Assembly (NCBI GenBank): GCA_017556845.1
Contig: JAFYMA010000255.1
Span: forward strand, 1-6,303
Length of the DNA stretch: 6,303 nt
Source of the DNA: Clostridia bacterium
GTDB lineage: Bacteria > Bacillota > Clostridia > Oscillospirales > CAG-272
Reading direction: 5' to 3'
In this document: piece after piece, positions 5,772 through 6,303 of the stretch
Numbering within the stretch: the first letter of the stretch is position 1
Layout: each line of letters begins with the position of its first letter
The notes under the pieces: generated by a model
Database searches by the model: none
Seen by the model: the letters and a program-made list of their open reading frames with translations, nothing else
What the model was told of the DNA's origin: nothing
Made by a program: the position numbers and the translations under genes

Positions 5772-6303
5772 CAGTTATTTCCTCCTTGTATATCCTTGTA
5801 TTCGGATATAAAATTCTTAAGCCTTGAATAACGCTCGGATGCCCAATTCTCCATGGGCTCCCCATCGTATGGCACGCGTGTTTTTGCCCACAGCGTCCAC
5901 AGATAGTCAACGTATATCTTGCTTGCAAGAAAATGCTTTCTGTCCTTAAGATCGGGCGCTTTTCCGAGGTATGACGTTAAGAGCGCTGTGTCACATTCGC
6001 CGTCGAAGCCCGCTTCGATGGAAACGTCCGCAAGATCCCACATACCGTCGTTCATACCCGCGTACTCCCAGTCGATAAGATACATACGGCCGTTGCCGAG
6101 CACCCAGTTTTCACACAGCGGATCGTTGTGGCACGGAACCTTTTCTGCGCTTATCGCCTTGTCCGTTTCCGCCTTTATCTGCATTACCGTCTTTTTTATT
6201 TCAGCGTAATCGTCGTACATCGGTACGTTTTTGTCCTTGATTATCTTCTCGTAGCCCTCTGCCATTTCAAATACCTCAAAAGGCACGCCCGTATTTTCGC
6301 CGC
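5771..6303 (-). CDS. licA: LicA-type choline kinase, C-terminal part (5' end outside window)
   Basis: The frame is open to the right edge, so this is a 176-residue C-terminal fragment; the GTG at 6286 is only an internal valine codon, with GENTG encoded before it. It belongs to the choline/ethanolamine kinase (APH-like) fold and phosphorylates choline with ATP. Counting from that valine, the Brenner-type catalytic motif is CHNDPLCEN (H53, D55, N60), followed by LIDWEYAGMND (metal-binding D72) and DLADVSIEAGFD, a combination characteristic of LicA proteins. The N-lobe is missing here. In several Clostridia a LicC-like cytidylyltransferase domain is fused to or adjacent to LicA; whether that holds here cannot be seen. 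The gene ends in TGA overlapping the permease start. Ethanolamine as substrate is a less likely alternative. Confidence 0.87.
   Translation of the reverse strand, partial: GENTGVPFEVFEMAEGYEKIIKDKNVPMYDDYAEIKKTVMQIKAETDKAISAEKVPCHNDPLCENWVLGNGRMYLIDWEYAGMNDGMWDLADVSIEAGFDGECDTALLTSYLGKAPDLKDRKHFLASKIYVDYLWTLWAKTRVPYDGEPMENWASERYSRLKNFISEYKDIQGGNN
5781..5787 (-). promoter_or_regulatory. Ribosome binding site of the permease gene
   Basis: AAGGAGG lies within the last codons of the choline kinase gene, 9 nt before the permease ATG. With the one-base TGATG stop-start overlap it supports translational coupling. Confidence 0.8.

Noticed and set aside
6284..6286. GTG as the start of the choline kinase gene
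   Set aside because: The frame stays open to the window edge, and the remaining 171 residues would lack the kinase N-lobe, so this is an internal valine codon.
1..6303. CRISPR array, tRNA/rRNA genes, insertion sequences or attachment sites
   Set aside because: No regularly spaced direct repeats, tRNA-like cloverleafs, transposase motifs or paired terminal repeats were seen; the window is almost fully coding.

Overview
The window looks like a piece of a Gram-positive, dockerin-bearing gut or rumen Clostridia genome (Oscillospiraceae/Ruminococcus-like). The basis is the type I dockerin, the Lic-type choline genes, the strong AGGAGG-type ribosome binding sites, the moderate GC content and the frequent ATA codons. 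The genus-level guess is weak. Every supported gene lies on the minus strand; I see no credible plus-strand gene.

Reading in the direction of transcription (right to left), four genes form the 3' part of one operon. They are a LicA-type choline kinase cut by the right edge (5771-6303), a LicB-type choline/drug-metabolite permease (4818-5771), a CDP-glycerol glycerophosphotransferase-like GT-B enzyme with an N-terminal YIDPGTGS membrane segment (3491-4753), and a 920-residue membrane protein (751-3513). The last protein fuses a YidC/Oxa1-type insertase domain, a block of about seven extra membrane helices and an extracellular sulfatase/LTA-synthase-like domain. The junctions are tight: a 1-nt TGATG overlap, a 64-bp gap holding a hairpin, and a 23-bp overlap. 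A strong intrinsic terminator at about 688-730 closes the operon.

LicA and LicB import and phosphorylate choline. The TagF-like enzyme and the sulfatase-like domain belong to families that build or modify glycerophosphate polymers at the membrane surface. The likely theme is therefore a phosphocholine-modified teichoic acid or related surface phosphoglycan. The most unusual element is the YidC-sulfatase fusion, whose insertase part has Asn where canonical YidC has the conserved groove arginine.

Left of the terminator, a good sigma-A promoter (643-671) drives a separate gene that runs off the left edge (1-588). It encodes a secreted protein with an N-terminal type I dockerin followed by the start of an unassigned domain, probably a cellulosome-associated or cell-surface protein.
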